Assembly: GCA_028023455.1 (NCBI GenBank)
Contig: JAQFVV010012424.1
Coordinates: forward strand, 1,596,001 to 1,660,000
Length of the DNA stretch: 64,000 nt
Origin: Epiperipatus broadwayi
Taxonomy: Eukaryota; Onychophora; Udeonychophora; Euonychophora; Peripatidae
Reading direction: 5' to 3'
Under the pieces are notes generated by a model that saw only the letters and a list, made by a program, of their open reading frames with translations, searched no databases and had not been told where the DNA came from. Position 1 is the first letter of the stretch. Each line of letters opens with the position of its first letter. Positions 1 to 13,064 of this stretch are shown here, one piece after another. Position numbers and translations under genes: made by a program.

Positions 1-3000
1 CATTTAACATATTTAATCATAATTACTAGAAGTAAAAGGAACATTTTTTTCAAGTCTATTTACATTTACAATATTAATCTGTTTAATTTTCTTTATTCTA
101 GAAGAGGCTCTATGATTGAGTAACTTGATAGTAGTGCTACATTCACATTTTTCAAAAAGTTTCTGGTTACTGGATTTCTTCTCTGAGTATTATATTTTCA
201 TCTGGAAGCTACATTTTTTAAATTTTATTCAAGCTTATATTCTGAAATCCAAAACCCTGAATTTTTTAATGCAAAACAATTTGCAGCACAATTACATAAA
301 CCTGATACCAAGGCAGCAACTCTATATCTCAGTGAAATTGATTGCCGAGTGCTTCTCAACTTTACTAAAGAGACTCTGAAGTGGAAAAAATAAGAAAAAT
401 TATTTTTTCTAATAAGGATATTTTAAGTAAAAAGAGAGAGTTATATGATGCTTTGTTTAGTAAAAGTAAAAATACAAAAAAACATCTTTCATTTTACCGA
501 AATAACCTCATCATAAAATTATCTAGTGTTTTTAGATTAATTCTAAATTATGAAACTTAGCTAACTATTGCTTAGACTTATTGAACAAAAGTTAATATTT
601 TTACTATAATGTCCCATCATGAACTATAGAATGATCACAGCAAAGTATCTTTGATTACACCTGTCATACGGCCACAGGTTGTTATAAGGTAACCTAGCAG
701 AAAGTAGCAATATGCATTTGAACAAAATTATTTTAAATTTGAGCAAAAATGTATGCATAGGAAATGTAAAGACTTAGCTAATATATACCCAGAGGAAAAG
801 TGATGTGTTCTCTTTAATTATATATACATTAAGTTATGCTAATTTCATGTTTACAGTTATTAACTTCTAACTTGTAACTAAAACAATATGATAAAGTGCA
901 AGCAGTTCTTTACTCTAGGGCCATCTAGTATTAGTTTGAGTAATTGTCAGATACTTAATTGCATGTAAATTTCCTTTTTTAGACCCACTTCTGGATTTTA
1001 ACTTTAGTAATAAGGTTTTAGAATTCAAAGTTATAAATAATCCCAGGAGCCACCTTTAACCCCATGTTATTATTAAAGGTGAAACCTGAAATACAAATCA
1101 GCTTAAGGTTTTGATTCCAATTCAATCTGCATTCATCACCCAAATTTTTAATGATAAAGACAAAAACCAAAGCCAAAAAACAGTCTGAGACTGAAAAGAA
1201 AATGCAATAAAGTATGTATTAATGATTAATTACTTAAACTAAAACTAGATGGTGTTAGAGTAGAAAGCTGCTATTGTTTTTATACTTAATATTATGAACA
1301 ATTCCTTAACATGATAGCTAAAACCTGATAACTTCCATTCAAATCATTATTAAGAGTATTGATTTTAAAATCTTCACGAAAAATGTTGCTTAATGTTCTC
1401 CTATTCCCTTTTACCATGCCTTTCTGTTTATCATCATACAGTACCCATACCCATAATATTAATATAACAAGTGAACCAGAAGCTATTTGTATTAGGAAGT
1501 TATTTGTTGTATACCTTAAGCTCGCAAATAATATTATTTGGAAACTACTTTCTTGATTTCATAAACTAATTTATTTTCACCACTCATACATAATCTTGGC
1601 AATTAGGAAATTATTTATATAATTGATTCATGGTGTTAAAAAGTATATCAAAAATGAATATTCTTCAAGGCTTACTACTAACATCTTTTGTTTTCATTCC
1701 TATATTAATTCATCAACTGATTTGAAATGTCTATTAATCATATTAGCAATGTCATGTGTTGTTGACATATTATTTGGGTTTTAAAAATATTTTTAATATT
1801 TCTTTAATTGAATGGATATTTTATGCAAATCCAATTGAGTACTGATTTACATATTCATTTTTGCCAAATCATTCCTCTGGAAAATCACCACTGGGACTTT
1901 AATTCTTCCTATTTTTAAGTTATGCCATCACAGATTCTAAGTATATTAATACAATGGCAAAAGTCAAACCTAGAAGGCAATTAAACTAATTGGTAATTAA
2001 TAAACTCTGTGCCAAAATCAACTCTCTTACTACAGTAACAAAAATTGTCAATGCTATCTTAATGGGCTTTATAATTTGTTATGTGATTTGGTTGCATTCA
2101 CCCAATTTCTATGTGGCCACTATTAATATCTTTAAAAAATTATCTAAATTATATTGTCCTAAATTATAACTTGCACTGCTTACCTAGTAATCAAGATAGA
2201 ATAAACTTTACTTGACCCAGAATGATTTAACAAGGAGCGTTAATCTATTTGGATTTAATCTATAGTTTAGATTAGTATATTATAAGATTCCATTTATTAA
2301 TTAGCAGAAATCCTAGTTAAAATTGTTAGTTAATTATATTCTAAAAGTGTACAAACTACTATGGTTGATTATTAATTTCAATGAAATAAAATTTTATAAG
2401 CTGAAATATAAATGTATTTATAAAGATATTTGAAAAATAAAAATCAGCTTGTGTAGCTCTAGAGAAGAATTAGAGATAATCTTAAACAATTTGTAATGGA
2501 TATAGAAAAGATGCTAGATGTTCACTGAAGGGCAGAGTGATAGCAGAACATGAGATCATATAGTAATGAGAATATACAATTTACTGAAGCAATGGATCTG
2601 AAGCCCGATCCATGCTTCACATCTTCCTATAAACTTAATTAGTATTGTAGACCTGAATTAAGTTTATAGTTCAATATCAGCAGGGTTTTGCATTAGAGTT
2701 AAAAATAATTATGCTTATCAAATGTGTATTACATTTAAATATTTTGTTTTAAATAAATTTCATTCTATTAATAAAAATTGCTTAACCTATTAGTCAAACA
2801 TATATATACATCTAGCGTATATATATGAGTTAATGCAAAATTCTGCTGAAATAAAATGCTTATTCTACTATAAAAAAAATAATAATATATTGTTGTTAAA
2901 ATTTTGTTAAAATATTTAGTATGATTTGATTTTGAGATAAGCCCGCCAACATTTTCTAAAAGAATGTATAGTTTTGATTAGTGAGCCATTCAAGTCTAAT

Positions 3001-3178
3001 TAAAGATGGCCTTCTCTTTCTTTCTTTTTAATTAATAGAATTCAAACTTTAAAGAAAGAAATCTAGAGTAAAAAAGTAAAAGTTATTTTTAGAAAATGTT
3101 ATTTTGAAACAAAGGAGCATGGGGAGGCTTATCAAGATCTCAGATCATACAAACAATAGAAGGTAGCTGACAGAGAGG
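1..3178. other. AT-rich region without a recognisable gene
   Basis: No reading frame here looks like a conserved protein. One plus-strand frame (about 187-393) contains FFKFYSSLYSE, which loosely resembles the linker upstream of reverse transcriptase in L1/Tx1-type LINEs. It is only about 68 codons, has no second motif and is preceded by stops, so I treat it as at most a LINE scrap. A pyrimidine-rich tract ending in TTCTTTATTCTAG (near 100) resembles a splice acceptor but is followed by stop codons. Confidence 0.5.
2585..2669. repeat. two adjacent hairpins
   Basis: Two inverted repeats lie 7 bases apart. The first (2585-2619) pairs TGAAGCAATGGATC with GATCCATGCTTCA, with one bulge. The second (2627-2640 with 2656-2669) is a perfect 14-bp stem, CTATAAACTTAATT, around a 15-base loop. 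No gene adjoins them, and they could be the core of a small fold-back element. Confidence 0.55.
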
Positions 3179-3179
3179 G

Positions 3180-3187
3180 TATAAATA
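3180..3187 (+). promoter_or_regulatory. putative TATA box (TATAAATA)
   Basis: A textbook TATAAATA lies in a locally G-rich context (gagaggg before, gaagtgag after), 25 bases before a minisatellite and at the start of a CpG-retaining stretch. It could drive a host transcript to the right or be part of an old LTR promoter. There is no direct evidence of transcription. Confidence 0.35.
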
Positions 3188-3211
3188 GAAGTGAGAACAA
3201 AAGACTAGATT

Positions 3212-3412
3212 ATTCAGATTTTTCTTTTTGAAGGATTCAGATTTTTCTTTTTGAAGGATTCAGATTTTTCTTTTTGAAGGAGTCAGATTATTCAGATTTT
3301 TCCTTTGGAAGGATTCAGTATTCAGATTTTCCCTTTGAAGGATTCATTTATTCAGATTTTCCTTTCGAAGGATTCCGTTGATTCAGATTTTGCTTTTGAA
3401 GGATTCATTCAG
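3212..3412. repeat. 23/31-bp minisatellite
   Basis: About seven copies of a unit reading ATTCAGATTTTTCTTTTTGA plus AGG. The units start at about 3212, 3235, 3258, 3289, 3320, 3350 and 3381. The spacing changes from 23 to 30-31 bases because an extra short (a)ttcag is added in later units. The strand asymmetry is strong: T-rich on plus, with GAAGG closing each unit. Confidence 0.85.
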
Positions 3413-3599
3413 AGTTTTCTTGCTGGTTATTCCAAGTTTCCTTGAGAGTGCATTCATATTTCTTTTTGGAGAACTCTCTCTGATTTGCTTCACATTTAGC
3501 TTGTGCTCCAAAAAGTTATACAGCTGTCGTTTTCAAATAATGGAGAAGTTTGAACATGCTCCAGTTAAAAGCCATAGTATTTTGAAGGAAATGAATATG

Positions 3600-3637
3600 C
3601 TCGGCTAGGCAAATAAATAGCTTTGCCTATTGCCGAG
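3600..3637. repeat. GC-rich hairpin
   Basis: CTCGGC-TAGGCAAA pairs with TTTGCCTA-TT-GCCGAG across an 8-base loop. This gives a stem of about 14 bp with a small bulge. It stands out because most of the window is very AT-rich. It lies in the presumed transcribed part of the CpG-rich stretch after the TATA box. Function is unknown. Confidence 0.6.
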
Positions 3638-3649
3638 GTTCCTGAATAC

Positions 3650-4800
3650 CACCCAAAATGCCATAGTATCCACTCAATCGTCATCTGAACTCTGTGCCGT
3701 GTCTGGAGAACTTTTCATGAAATCATACTACATTTTTTCATTGTCCGGACAAATACCTGTCGACGGTCGGATCAAGCCACGAACGCTGTAGGGAACATGA
3801 CCAAGGAAAAAGGATGGTAATCGTATCTCCTCTATTGAACTTATTTCTTATGCTACCTTTTTGTTCATATTTTTTTTTAATTGCTTCATTGAATTATATG
3901 TATTTGTTACGTAACCATTTTTATTAGACTAGTCTTAATTATATATATTGTGTGGTCATCTATCTATATTTAACCTTTTTTTTCCTTCGCTATTCTTCCT
4001 TACTAACCTGTGTAAATATTTAATATTCCATTGCAGTTAAGTTTAATAGTCAATTTTTTGTTCATTTAAAATCTCTTTCCAGTTTTATTTATGTTTGTTA
4101 ATTAAATACGAGTCAGTTTCTTTTGTGTGCCAACTTGATCTCTATGATAACGCCTCTTTTGTCCGCCATTAGCTTTACGTATATCTGATTTAACTATATA
4201 CGTTTTAAATAATTTTTAAACACTGTTTGTAGCCCAAAGCAATTAGAAATGCTTTGCGAAAGATTCTTTTTTATCGTACTTTATCGAGAAGATCGAGTTG
4301 ACAATTTTATTAAAATTGGGAAAAGATTTAGACCGCAAACCTATTAATCCATTTTTATTGTCTAATTAGTTTGTTTCAGTAATTTAGAGGAATAGCGGAG
4401 GCCATTAAATCATTATTCATATTTTAGAGCCATTAATTAAACATATTATTTAACTATCAAAAGCTTGAGTTTCCTAATTTTATTATAATGCTTTATTTTA
4501 CTTTTCTAATGATCCAGGCACGCAAAACCCATATTTCTTAGTACTTTTGCACATTTAACTATTTAGTTCCGTAAGTTTCCTGTCCATGTTTCTTTCCGCT
4601 GATGCTAAGCTGTCGCCGGTTGAAAAATAATTTATGCATGGCTCAGATAGTGTTGTTTGTTTGTGATCAGGCCTCGAGAATAGGCGAATGGGCAGAGGTC
4701 ATAGTATTCTTGATTTAATATCTCGCGTATGGGTGGCCTCGAGGTACTTTCGCCTAGTATTTGAACTGGGTTAAACCAACATACATCATCTGACTGTCAC
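3650..4800. promoter_or_regulatory. CpG-retaining, promoter-like stretch
   Basis: CpG dinucleotides occur every few tens of bases here (for example gtccgg, gtcgacggtcgg, ccacgaacgc, atcgagaagatcgag, cctcgagaataggcg). Most of the window has very few. The pattern resumes after the inserted LINE (about 6900-8170), so the original CpG stretch was about 2.4 kb long. In animals with germline CpG methylation this marks unmethylated promoters or 5' exons. No coding exon is recognised. A gtaatc near 3816 could be a splice donor of a non-coding exon, but this is speculative. Confidence 0.4.
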
Positions 4801-4802
4801 AT

Positions 4803-6900
4803 TACAGAAAATGAACTGAATGAGACAGGTAAGAAATTGAAAGGTGGAAAGGCAAGAGGTTTGGATGGACAGGAAGAAGAGATGGTAATGAATTTAGAGC
4901 ATAGGACAAAATTAAAACTATTATCATGTTTTAATAAGATGGCACAGAAGAGAGATTTTCTGGGTAGTTGGAGTAATACAAAAGTAAGGCTACTATTTAA
5001 AGGGGAGGATGAGGATCACAGAAAGTTAAAAAAAATTATAGACCGATAGCGGTAACATTAGTGCTGTATAAAGTTTTGTCATATATGATGGCTGGAAGGA
5101 TTGCAAAATGAATGGAAGAAAATAATATAGTGGGAGATATGCAAGAAGGTTTTCAATCAGATAAGTGTATAGGAGATAGTTTATTTGTAGTTACATAACT
5201 TATGGATATGAATAGGAATACAGGTAGACAGTTATATATGGTTTTTATAGATAAAGAGAAGGCATGTGATAAGAATAAATAGAAATAGATTATGGGTAAA
5301 TTAAATAAATTTGGGAATGGATGGAGTTTTAGTGGATATTATTAAAAAATTATATGAAAATAATTATTTACATATCAATTAGGAAATATAGAATCAATTA
5401 AAGTTAAAAATGGGGTGGGTCTAAGGCACAGATGCCCTATGTCACCTATTTTGTTTTTGTTGTATTTGAGAGAAATGGAGAGAGCAATAAAAAGATTAGG
5501 AAGAGGGATAAAGATACCATTAATAGGTGACATTATTGAGTCTTTTATTTGTGGATGATGTTTTTTTGTATGCAGAAAGAAGGGAAGATGTGGATGTTAT
5601 ACTAGGACGTGCACAAAGGTGGATAAAGAGATGGTGATTAAATTTGGTAAAGAAAAATCAAAAGTAATGATGATTAATACTGGAGAGAGAGAAGACAAAG
5701 AATTTTTATTGGGGGATATAAAGTTAATTGTGGTGAACAGCTATAACTATTTGGGAATTGTCTTAAGTAATCAGAGAAATCTCTTGGATGAATGGGAGAA
5801 AAATTGATAAATGAAGCAAAGAAAAAAAAGGGATTGATAAAGAAATTAACAGTGTTCTCATATAATAAATATGATGTAGCTAGAATTGTATGGAAGGGAG
5901 TGGCAGTAGCAGGGTTAACATATGGTAATGATGCATTATGTATTAGTAAAAGGGTATTTGATTACTTAGAAAAAATACAAAGAGAAGTAGGAAGACATGC
6001 ATTAGATGCAGAAGTGTGGATGGCAAAGGAGGCAATTCAAGGAGAAATGGAATGGTCGAGTTTTTATATGAGAGATGCAAAAAGCAAAATGAAAATGTTC
6101 AGTAGATTGCAGTTTATGGACAATAAAAGAATAGCCAAAATAATATTTAATTGGGTTATGAATAAAGTACAGGCAACAAGATGGGTGAGAAAGGCAATGC
6201 GATATGCAGAAAATTTGGATACTTTATGTCAGTTTACTTTTATACAAAAGGTGGGATGATTGTGTTAAGAGAAATATTGAGTGTTATAGTGTTAAGGAGC
6301 AGGATAGAAGAATAGATGCATTAATAAAGAATAGGGAGTAGGAGAGATGGAAAACTAGTATGGAAAGTAAAAAGAGTTTAAATATTTATAGAAGTAAACA
6401 GAATATTGGATGCCAGTTAATTTATGATAATAGCAAGGAAAGTAGTTTGTTGTTTAAGGCTTGAATGGGATCTTTAGCAACAAGGGAATATACACATAAA
6501 TGGAAAAATACGAGTGATTAGTCTGCAGGTTGTGTAAAGAAGGCATAGAAAATATTATGCATCTGTTAATTGAATGTAAATGCCTGAAAGCAGAAAGGGT
6601 ATAAATAATGAAGTTGTGAAAAAATAAATATAAACACAGTGATTATACAGAAAGTGGCTTATTGGTTTTTTATGCTGGATTTGGGAAAAGACAACGAGGA
6701 TTTAGATATAAAGGCCATGGAGTAGACAAAGATTATGTTGTGAAAATGGGATGGAGCAGGATAGAGAAGAATATGGGAAAACTTAGGGTTGGAAATGGAA
6801 AGGGAAGTCAAAGTGGCTAACAGGTTTCTCTGGGCCTAGTTGCTGAGAGATTCCTGACTCCGTATAAGGAGAAGTCGCCGTGCATTACGTCACATCACAC
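4803..6900 (+). mobile_element. 5'-truncated non-LTR retrotransposon (LINE), decayed
   Basis: Homology starts abruptly at a sequence encoding ENELNETGKKLKGGKARGLDG, the 'LK.GKA.G.DG' motif at the start of a LINE reverse transcriptase. It is followed by the RPIAVT..LYK block, MQEGFQ, a degenerate YADD region near 5555, YNYLGI, and AGLTYGNDALCISKR. The C-terminus has a Cys-His knuckle (CRLC...H...EC, about 6524-6585). Frames are broken by many stops and shifts; the longest open piece is 5792-6259. The endonuclease domain is absent, consistent with 5' truncation on insertion. An antisense copy of its 3' end lies at 18001-18243, which fixes the 3' end near 6897. Clade is uncertain (Nimb/I-like is possible). 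Confidence 0.85.
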
Positions 6901-7069
6901 CAATATGATTCTCTGACTTAAACAATTTACTCTTGGTTGGATCAAAGTATAATTAGTTCATCATGTACTTCATTCAGCCTTGCTGCCTTGTTTTGACATC
7001 TTTAATAATTCAGAAGTACATCTACTGGTGATAAGTAATGCATTAGTTTTATCATTTTCTGATGAACAA

Positions 7070-7160
7070 TGATACCAATAGCCTCAACTCAATAAGAAGC
7101 CAATAACCCCAACCCAATAAGATATTAATAGCCTCAGCCCAGTGAGTTACTAATAGCCTG
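7070..7160. repeat. 27-bp tandem repeat
   Basis: About 3.5 copies of a unit like CCAATAGCCTCAACTCAATA plus about 7 bases (aataagat, gtgagtta variants). It lies just beyond the 3' end of the LINE in the CpG-retaining stretch. Confidence 0.75.
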
Positions 7161-7199
7161 CTAACGATCAATGTTATTTCAAGCCTTTTTTTTTTTTCA

Positions 7200-8340
7200 T
7201 TTGGGTTGCTTATACAAATTTTAAGATGTGATTAATTTGGAAGATTGTTGCTCAAGTATTATCGATGTTCTAGCACACCAATAATTCCACCTTAAAATAT
7301 CTCACTTCCGTGAGTTACGAATTGAATAAGAAACTTTTACATACTAGTCAGTGACCAGTCACTAGCAACTACTGAATGATTGCTTTTAAAAAATAAAGAT
7401 TTATAGTTACTTATTGTAAAATATTTGGTAAATAAGATCACCCCCCCCCATAAATTTAAAGAGACCGTGTTTACTCGTTGGTTATATATTTTTTTCTTTC
7501 TAAAAATCAATAATTAATTGTATTACGTGACTTGTTTAGTTAATTAGAATTGTTTTTTGTTTAATTATTAATTATTTGTCTTTTTTTGCGTTTTATATTT
7601 CTTTTGTGCATTTTTGATTGAAGACCGTGAATGAAAATTAAAAATTTATTTTGAAATTGAACATTTTCCGTATAATAATAAAACAAAAATACGCTTTGTA
7701 TATGTGAATTGTATTATAACTAAAATTTTGGAGTAAATGTTTTATTCACCATCAAATGTTTATTTTGCTTTTTCGTTGTTTGTTATTAAAACTGAAAAAT
7801 CCAAATCTATCTTTCTATTACAAAAACCAAAATCTGTAATCAATGAGAGCTGTTTGGAGTAAGGGAAAAATGAATTTGTAAAATATACGTTAAATAATTA
7901 CAGAAGTGGGACTGATCCAATAAGTGATGCGTAAATGCACCTGCAACAGGCATTAAATTGAAATAAATGCTAAAGTGAGATTTTATATTGAAAATAAATA
8001 TTTTTATTTAATATATAGTTTTTCCTATTTTCTTTATGAAAAATTATTCTTAAATACTGTTTTTATCACGTGGCTTTTTCTCTGATATTTTGGAGGGTTC
8101 ATATATAGCATGAATGTGAATGTAAATATGTAGCACGATGCAAACGATTTACGAGTCAAACCAAAATAGGACATTTATGAGACTTTTAAATATTACAGTA
8201 TTATTTTATTTAAAATTAAAATAAACACTTTAATGTTAGAATTTGCAAAATTTCGCCTTTTATTATTTAATATAACATGTCCGGTATGTGTGGGCATACA
8301 CAAATGCAATACACCCAAGCAGAAAAAAATATTAAAAAAT
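7200..8340. other. CpG-retaining region, no gene seen
   Basis: Poly-T, a C9 run (about 7441) and repeated CpGs (tccgtgagttacg, gaccgtg, ttacgtg, ttgcgttt, atacgctttg). It continues the CpG-rich DNA seen before the LINE. I see no reading frame, splice-bounded exon or known repeat. Confidence 0.4.
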
Positions 8341-8342
8341 AT

Positions 8343-10830
8343 ATTATCATCATCATCATTGGCAACCATTATCAATCCACTCCAGAATAAAGATGAAGAT
8401 CTCTCCAAGTTCAAACTATCTTCTCCGATCTCTAGCCTCTCTTTTCCACATCACCCCTGGTCTCTTTCTGGGTCCATTACAATCTCTTGAATTCCAGTTT
8501 AAGATTTTAATTGTTCATCTATTATCATCTCTTTTAGCAATATGTCCAACCAATCCCATTTCAGTCTTTTAATTCTTTCATCGATGTCAGTAACACCTGT
8601 TTGTTCTCTTACCCATATATTGCATTTTTGACCTCTTCGTGTTACTCCTAACATGCATCTTTCAATACTTCTTTGAGTGGTATGGAGTCTCTACATTGCA
8701 TTTCTTTTAAGTGTCCTCTATATTGCTTTTCTATTAAGTGTCCAAGTTTCAGATCCATAAGTAAGAAGTGGTAAAACACAGTTATTAAAAAAAACCCTTT
8801 TCAAACACAAAGGCATATTTCCTTTTAATATTAAGTTATTTCTACCAAAAGCACTTCAACCAAGTTTAATTCTACGATTAATTTCATCCATTATGTTTTC
8901 ATCTGTATTAATAATCTAACCAAGGTATTAGTTGTTAACTTCTTCTAACTCATTATAATCAATCTTTATTTTCATCTTTTGAGAAAATTCATTGAACATT
9001 ACTTTAGTCTTTTTTAATATTTATCTTTAATCCTACTTTCTACTTTCATCTGATAACTCTTGCAACATTTCCTGAAGCTCTAAAACATTATTTGCAGAAA
9101 AACTACATCATCTGCAAAATCTGAATGACTTAAATAATCTCTATTTACTTTTATTCCTTTAACTTTCCATTTTAATCCACAGAATACTTCCTGCAGCACT
9201 GCTGTAAAAAGTTTTTGAGATATGAAAGTCACCCTGTCTTACACCCTTCTCAATGTTAACCTTCCTAGTATCAGTATGTAACCTAATTGTCGCTATTGCA
9301 TTTTTATAAATATTTTTCAGAATATGACAATATCCTGGGCATTTATCTTGATGATGCAATGCTTTAATCACTGAAGAAATGCTTATAGACTCAAATGCCT
9401 TTCCATAATCTACAAATCCAAAGCATAATGGCAACTCATATTCAGTGGTCCTCTAACTTCTCTCAATACTTGGATATGATGTATTGTACTAAAACCACTT
9501 TTAAATCCAGCTTGTTCTTTTGGTTGGCTGAAATCCAATGTTCTCTGTAGCTGAGTTATAATTATCTTGGTAAAAATTGTATATAAAACTGATATAAGGC
9601 TGATAGGTCTGTAATTTATAATATCTTTTTTAAATAATATTAATACTGCATTCTTTCAATCATCTGTACAATCTTTGTCATATAGACAATTGATATACAA
9701 CTGCAATTTTTTTTCTATTTCTTCACCTGCTTCTTTTAATATATCAATTATAATTCCATTATTACCTGGAGCTTTTCCCTTTTTCATAAAATTAATTGCA
9801 TGTCTCACTTCTTTATTTAAAACCTGGGCAATTCTGAAGATATAATAGATGTCAGAGGTACTTGTTCTTTATTATTATATAATTCTTGATAGAATTCTTC
9901 TACCCATTTCATGATGTCATCTCTCTTTTTATTAATAGTTCTATTTTTTTTTCTCATTGCAGACATAAGTTTCCTATAAATATCAAAATGTTGTTTTACT
10001 TTCTTGAGACTTTTATTCTCTTCTACAGCTTTCTTTGCTAGTTCATAGTTATACTTTCTTATATTGTTATTAACTCTTTTTCATACCATTTTACAAAATT
10101 TGAGATATGCAATTCTTCTTAATGTGTCACTTTTATACATCTTCATATTCCTTCTTTTCTTCATAAATTCTCTAGTATCAGTAGAAGTTTTATTGGTCAA
10201 TTGCTGTTTTTTTCTACCAGCTATACTTGTTGCAGTTTTTAAAAGTGTATCAGTTATTTTTCTATTAATTTCTTTCAAATCTAAATCATGTTCAAAATCT
10301 ACTAGTACTTGAAACCAATTTGAAAGTTATAATTTAAATTCATTAAAATATTTCTGACAATTAGGTATATATCAATTGTAAATATTGCTTTTCTTAATAA
10401 TTTTTGTCTCTCTAGTTTTGCATTAACATGTATCTTACTAATCGATGATCACTTCTTATGTTGAATTTATTAAGAACATTACAATCTAGAAATATATATT
10501 TTCTGTTAGTCAAAATATCCAATTCTAGTCTATATTCATTTATATGGTCCATTTCCTTTTAACATTTACTAAAAAAAAAAAAAAATCATAATATAAACTT
10601 TTTCTGCAAACTCCACAAGTGTATGTTCTCTCTCATTTCTATTGAACCAAATTTACCTACACCACTTTTATATTTCATTTGTTTAGCAATTCTATCATTA
10701 AAGTCTTCCATAAAAAATTTTAAATTTTGCTTGGTCTGATCAAATGCCTTTTGTACATCCATATAAAAATCTTCTACTACTTCATCACTATGAGAACTTG
10801 TTGGAATTATAAATATTGGGTAACATTTTG
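8343..10830 (-). mobile_element. long RTE-clade LINE copy, antisense, decayed
   Basis: Read on the minus strand, it begins in the apurinic-type endonuclease (about 10830 down to 10450). The motif EDFNDRIA corresponds to GDFNARIG, and it continues into NKFNIRSDHRLVRYML. Then come the linker (open frame 10278-10081), the reverse transcriptase with APGNNGI, NYRPISL, EQAGFKSGFST and FVDYGKAFES, and an intact catalytic FADDVVF near 9110. The C-terminal part has WVREQTGVTDI and KRLKWDWLDIL-like blocks. The 3' end is a (ATG)n run at 8343-8355. The open piece 9434-9159 is the best-preserved RT segment. About 2.5 kb survive; the N-terminal endonuclease half is missing. Frameshifts and stops make it inactive. 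Confidence 0.92.
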
Positions 10831-11745
10831 ATGAAAAAAAGTAGTGTTAATTTCTTAAGATTGTTTTGGAATGAGAAAAAATGATAAATAACCTATTTAA
10901 TTATTTGAAAGATAATAGTCACTATGATGGTTATTATTAAAAAATTGGCTGTATTGTATTCATTATCTGTGGAAGGAATTATGCTTTTTCCAGGATAGCT
11001 TTTATTAAGTGTGGGCATAACATTAGAAACAATTCAGAACATTGGATATCATTGAAAATTTTAATGAATGAGTGACATTACAATTCATTAACATTGCATC
11101 AGTAATTGACTATAGTAAGAAATGCAGGAGTTAATGGCGTAAATGAAGGAATCACATTTAATTAGATTATACTAGAATCTAGTGGTTAAATAATAGCAGG
11201 CTGAAATCTAAATACATTACCTCCAGGACCACAATTAAAACCCTAATAAAACTTCCAATGTTGCTTGTTCGACTTGGAAGATTTAAAATAATATTCCAAC
11301 ATCAATAATAAACAAGCATATACAGTATATTTTTTTATTTAGACTATCTTAAATATATATGTTGAGGCAGAATTTTTATTATTAATATTCTTTCCGGCCA
11401 GTGTTTATAAACATGTAACAAATAATATTTTTATTAATACTTCAAAGTTTCATTTTTCACCTTCTATCGATTTTATATAAGACTCGTGGAATAAGAAAAG
11501 AAAAAGATTTTATCTTGAGTAGAACGTTATCAATTCTGATAAATTTGTATGTCAACATCTTCCCTTATTAATTTATAAAAATTATTGTGGTTAACTATAT
11601 TGCCACGTCATGGCATTTGCTTAGTTAGAATCATGAAATATTGAGAAATTGTGTTTTCAATCAACTCTTGTTTATCACGGAATAGAAAATGTGATCACGT
11701 GAAGCAATGTAATAAGAAGCAGATTTTGTTCTGCATTTATAATAC
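10831..11745. other. AT-rich, nothing recognised
   Basis: No coding frame, RNA gene or repeat family seen beyond short A/T runs. Confidence 0.4.
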
Positions 11746-11751
11746 TAATCT

Positions 11752-12165
11752 CTCCTTATTACATTATATATATGGATGTGATATACAGAGTATATGAGCA
11801 CAGACTTTCACATGAATCACCACTCTCCACACCATCTTACAACACTGATACACTTGAACACATATATGTCGAAAATATAAATAATCACCAATATATGTAT
11901 TTCATGCTAAACCAGCAATCATCAGTTGATCCAGATTATTATCTCCACACATATATGCTATAAGTGCTCAGATATATATTAAGATAACCAATCCTCATAC
12001 TTTAATGGACCAGCTTCAATCTATTCCACACTCCAGCTCTTCAACTGTCCATCCAATTAAAAATCTGATGATGGAATGCTCAAAGGCTACCCTAAGGCCA
12101 AGATTCTTATCACACCCATGTTAACCTAAGGTCAATCTGACCCCTAATGTACAGGATATAATCCA
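11752..12165 (+). repeat. repeat family X, copy 1
   Basis: A non-coding interspersed repeat of about 400 bp, not recognised. Landmarks in order: a tRNA-like head (degenerate here), a CACATATATGTC motif, 'tttcatgctaaaccagca', 'catcagttg.tccaga', 'atctccacacatatatgc', 'gtgctcag.tatatatt', 'cttcaatctattccac', 'atctgatgatggaatgctc', and a tail near 'gacccctaatgtacagga'. Other copies lie at 12.2, 19.5, 26.3, 33.5, 38.4, 49.3 and 51.6 kb. Open frames inside it are chance. Confidence 0.8.
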
Positions 12166-12192
12166 TTTAATACATATACAAGGGATGTGCAG

Positions 12193-13062
12193 ACATCTCT
12201 ACTATGTAATAACTGCAACACACAGCCTTATTATATACCTGTGTCTATATATGTAATATATAGGGTATATGAGCACAGACTTTCACATGATTCACCACTC
12301 TCCACACCATCTCATCACACTGACACACTTGAACACATATATGTTGAAAAGATAAATAATCACCAATATACATATTTCATGCTAAACCAGCAATCATCAG
12401 TTGGTCCAGATTACTATCTCCACACATATATGCTCTAAGTGCTCAGATATATATTGATAGCCAATCCTCATACTTTAATGGACTGGCTTCAATCTATTCC
12501 ACAAGAAACTCAGCCTTATGGTGGCCTTTGAGTATTCCATCATCATATTTGCTAAACCAGCAATCATCAGTTGGTCCAGCTTACTATCTCCACACATATA
12601 TGCTCTAAGTTCTCAGATATATATTGATAGCCAATCCTCATACTTTAATGGACTGGCTTCAATCTATTCCACAAGAAACTCAGCCTTAGGGTGGCCTTTG
12701 AGTATTCCATCATCATATTTTTAATTGGATAGATGGTTGAAGAGTTGGAGTGTGGAATAGATTGAAGCCAGTCCATTAAAGTATGAGGATTGGCTATCTT
12801 AATATATATCTGAGAACTTATAGCATATATGTGTGGAGATAGTAAGCTGGACCAACTGATGATTGCTGGTTTAGCATGAAATACGTATATTGGTGATTAT
12901 TTATCTTTTCGACATATATGTGTTCAAGTGTATCAGTGTTATGAGATGATGTGGAGAGTGGTGAGTCATGTGAAAGTCTGTGCTCATATACCCTATATAT
13001 TACATATATAGACGCAGGTATATAATAAGCCTGTGTGTTGCAGTTATTATATAGATGTGAAT
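12193..13062. repeat. family X fold-back with internal 170-bp tandem repeat
   Basis: The left half (12193-12720) is a direct X copy and the right half (about 12725-13062) is the same sequence inverted, so the unit folds into a hairpin of more than 300 bp. Termini match as ACATCTATATAATAACTGCA-like ends in opposite orientation. Near the centre a 170-bp segment is duplicated in tandem (12381-12550 and 12551-12720). The two copies differ at only a few positions, so this duplication is recent. Confidence 0.85.
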
Positions 13063-13064
13063 AA

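Noticed and set aside
9159-10312. Plus-strand frame 10064-10312 as a gene
   Set aside because: It is antisense to the RTE linker region; the minus strand carries the conserved protein.
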